5,907 nucleotides of DNA from contig JAKONB010000521.1 in the NCBI GenBank assembly GCA_022702195.1, forward strand, positions 1 through 5,907. Reading direction: 5' to 3'. Made by a program: the position numbers and the translations under genes. This DNA comes from Beijerinckiaceae bacterium. Its GTDB lineage: Bacteria; Pseudomonadota; Alphaproteobacteria; Rhizobiales; Beijerinckiaceae. The first letter of the stretch is position 1. The number at the start of each line of letters is the position of its first letter. Shown here piece after piece: positions 5,847 to 5,907 of this stretch. Under the pieces are notes generated by a model, which did not search any database, had not been told where the DNA came from, and saw nothing but the letters and a program-made list of their open reading frames with translations.

Positions 5847-5869
5847 CCATGCATCATCTTGATGCATGG
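5847..5869. promoter_or_regulatory. Perfect 23-bp palindrome, probable regulator-binding site
   Basis: Arms CCATGCATCA (5847-5856) and TGATGCATGG (5860-5869) are exact reverse complements around TCT. Each arm also contains the self-complementary ATGCAT, with centres 13 bp apart. The short 3-base centre makes an operator for a dimeric repressor more likely than an RNA hairpin. It lies about 110 bases upstream of the small exported-protein gene, in a patch of lower GC, and may also serve a rightward gene beyond the window. I cannot name the regulator. Confidence 0.5.
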
Positions 5870-5907
5870 AGCGGGTATCACGCAACGTCTTCATCGCGAT
5901 GTTAGAA

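Noticed and set aside
5620..5850. 76-codon minus-strand frame starting MAFEQDVLIFEAALHKF
   Set aside because: It overlaps the signal-peptide gene in another phase over most of its length, contains the candidate EcfG promoter, and its second half looks like shadow sequence. The first 20 residues look fairly natural, so I leave a small doubt.
5866..5907. Plus-strand ATG followed by 13 open codons to the window end (MERVSRNVFIAMLE)
   Set aside because: Too short to judge, there is no ribosome site, and the ATG lies inside the palindrome; needs sequence beyond the edge.
1..5907. Mobile elements, CRISPR arrays, tRNA or rRNA genes
   Set aside because: No transposase or integrase motifs, terminal repeats, repeat-spacer arrays or RNA-gene signatures were seen by eye.

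Overview
The window looks like a chromosomal or large-replicon segment of a GC-rich alphaproteobacterium. A Hyphomicrobiales/Methylobacterium-like host is my best guess. It rests on the very high GC in the third codon position, small alanine-rich exported proteins, and a candidate EcfG-type stress promoter; I have no marker gene that fixes the genus. All recognisable genes lie on the minus strand, so transcription runs from right to left.

Main unit (positions 5125 down to 1): a tightly packed operon. In transcription order it encodes a Tat-exported BMP/PnrA-type substrate-binding protein (4019-5125), a first BMP-type inner-membrane permease (2817-3980), a second permease (1869-2792), an AmiF-type formamidase (832-1860), a biuret-hydrolase-like cysteine amidohydrolase (116-835), and the first 39 codons of the transporter ATPase (1-119, cut by the window edge). 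Junctions are 38 bp, 24 bp, 8 bp, a 4-bp ATGA-type overlap and a 4-bp GTGA-type overlap, which implies one transcript with translational coupling. The two hydrolases sit between the permeases and the ATPase, so the enzymes are built into the transporter operon.

How the genes may work together: the ABC transporter would bring a small amide, ureide or nucleobase-like compound into the cell. The formamidase would release formate plus ammonia (or an amine), and the biuret-hydrolase homologue would release ammonia plus a carbamoyl product such as allophanate. Both hydrolases keep complete Cys-Glu-Lys or Cys-Asp-Lys catalytic sets. The combination suggests nitrogen scavenging from a compound carrying formyl and biuret-type groups. 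BMP transporters are usually known for nucleosides, so the real ligand is the main open question. No allophanate hydrolase is visible here.

Right end (positions 5126-5907): the operon leader (5126-5412) contains a candidate sigma-54 promoter. A near-perfect rho-independent terminator hairpin (19-bp stem, 5413-5456) separates the operon from a small gene for an 86-residue exported protein of unknown function (5478-5738). That gene is preceded by a candidate EcfG promoter and, further upstream, by a perfect 10+3+10 palindrome (5847-5869) that looks like a regulator-binding site.
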